Of a stretch of 31,546 nt of DNA, positions 31,291 through 31,546 are shown one piece after another. This DNA comes from Phaeoceros laevis (taxonomy: Eukaryota; Anthocerotophyta; Anthocerotopsida; Notothyladales). The stretch is taken from positions 1-31,546 of the forward strand of contig JBNGIQ010009288.1 of assembly GCA_049999765.1 (NCBI GenBank). The letters run 5' to 3'. Positions within the stretch are counted from its first letter, which is position 1. Every line of letters begins with the position of its first letter. The translations under genes were made by a program, and so were the position numbers. A model generated the notes under the pieces. It was not told where the DNA came from and ran no database searches. It saw only the letters and a list, made by a program, of their open reading frames with translations.

Positions 31291-31546
31291 GTAAAAATAC
31301 TCAGGCTCACCTGTGAGCTATTCGGTGAGCACTTGGAGCTTCACTCATTTCAAGCAATATTCAGTGAACTAGTTGAAACCATTTCTCTAGTATCCTTCAG
31401 GACGGAAGGCTCTTCAGGTACTGGGATTAATATTGTGTGCGTTTATGGTAACCAGGGTACTGCTGATTTCGTACAGACCCCTACAGCTTTGTGGAGCAGA
31501 GGCTGATGAGGTTCATGAAGTGTTTTGGAACAGGTTTCCAAGAAAT
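31291..31546 (+). pseudogene. CYFIP-3, 5'-truncated copy running off the window
   Basis: Homology to the CYFIP gene starts inside exon 22 (AAATACTCAGGCTCAC, equivalent to about 22,269) and continues through intron 22 into exon 23 (GTTTCCAAGAAAT) at the window end. It shares the exon-22 two-base loss and the exon-23 one-base loss with CYFIP-2 and is almost identical to it over about 190 bases. It therefore derives from the already-broken CYFIP-2-type copy. It begins about 60 bases further upstream in exon 22 than CYFIP-2, showing that the latter was trimmed by the P450-A deletion. Confidence 0.93.

Overview
This window looks like nuclear DNA of a seedless land plant, most plausibly a lycophyte of the Selaginella type. 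That assignment is an inference from PLS-class PPR genes with a DYW-type tail, a plant SCAR/WAVE subunit with 31 small exons and mostly short introns, a CYP71-clan P450, a polyphenol oxidase with a secretory leader, and high gene density. A 400-base N gap marks it as draft assembly.

Left part (1-10,450): a decayed PPR-DYW copy (463-1867, +), a small intron-free gene of unknown function (2847-3434, -), about 4 kb with no recognisable gene, then a two-exon polyphenol oxidase (7492-9216, -) whose single intron is almost entirely a minisatellite. A duplicated block lies upstream of this oxidase.

Middle part (10,449-13,971): a patchwork of broken gene pieces, all on the minus strand and all keeping introns or splice-site sequence: a CYFIP exon-29 piece, an AT-rich repeat block, a GC-rich 15-bp tandem repeat ending in a long hairpin, the 3' end of a chloroplast-type cyclophilin, and several exons of a Ctf4/WDHD1 replisome gene. 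The N gap follows, and then a second PPR-DYW copy (14,372-15,529, +) that is a duplicate of the first and is broken near its end by a 13-bp duplication.

Right part (16,639-31,546): two adjoining palindromes, one a perfect 36-bp inverted repeat with a 1-base centre, sit upstream of a complete CYFIP/PIR121/SRA1 gene (17,233-24,653, +; 1313 codons by my splicing). It is followed tail-to-tail by a P450. The P450 plus the 3' third of CYFIP is repeated: P450-A (pseudogene, truncated and fused directly to a CYFIP fragment), CYFIP-2 (pseudogene), P450-B (intact, 532 aa), then CYFIP-3 running off the window. The array explains most of the right half and shows step-by-step decay of a tandem segmental duplication.

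Likely working genes: CYFIP-1 (actin nucleation via SCAR/WAVE), P450-B (oxidation of a specialised metabolite), the polyphenol oxidase (phenol oxidation outside the chloroplast) and the small unknown gene. No RNA genes, CRISPR arrays or intact transposons were recognised. All splice sites and reading frames were worked out by eye.
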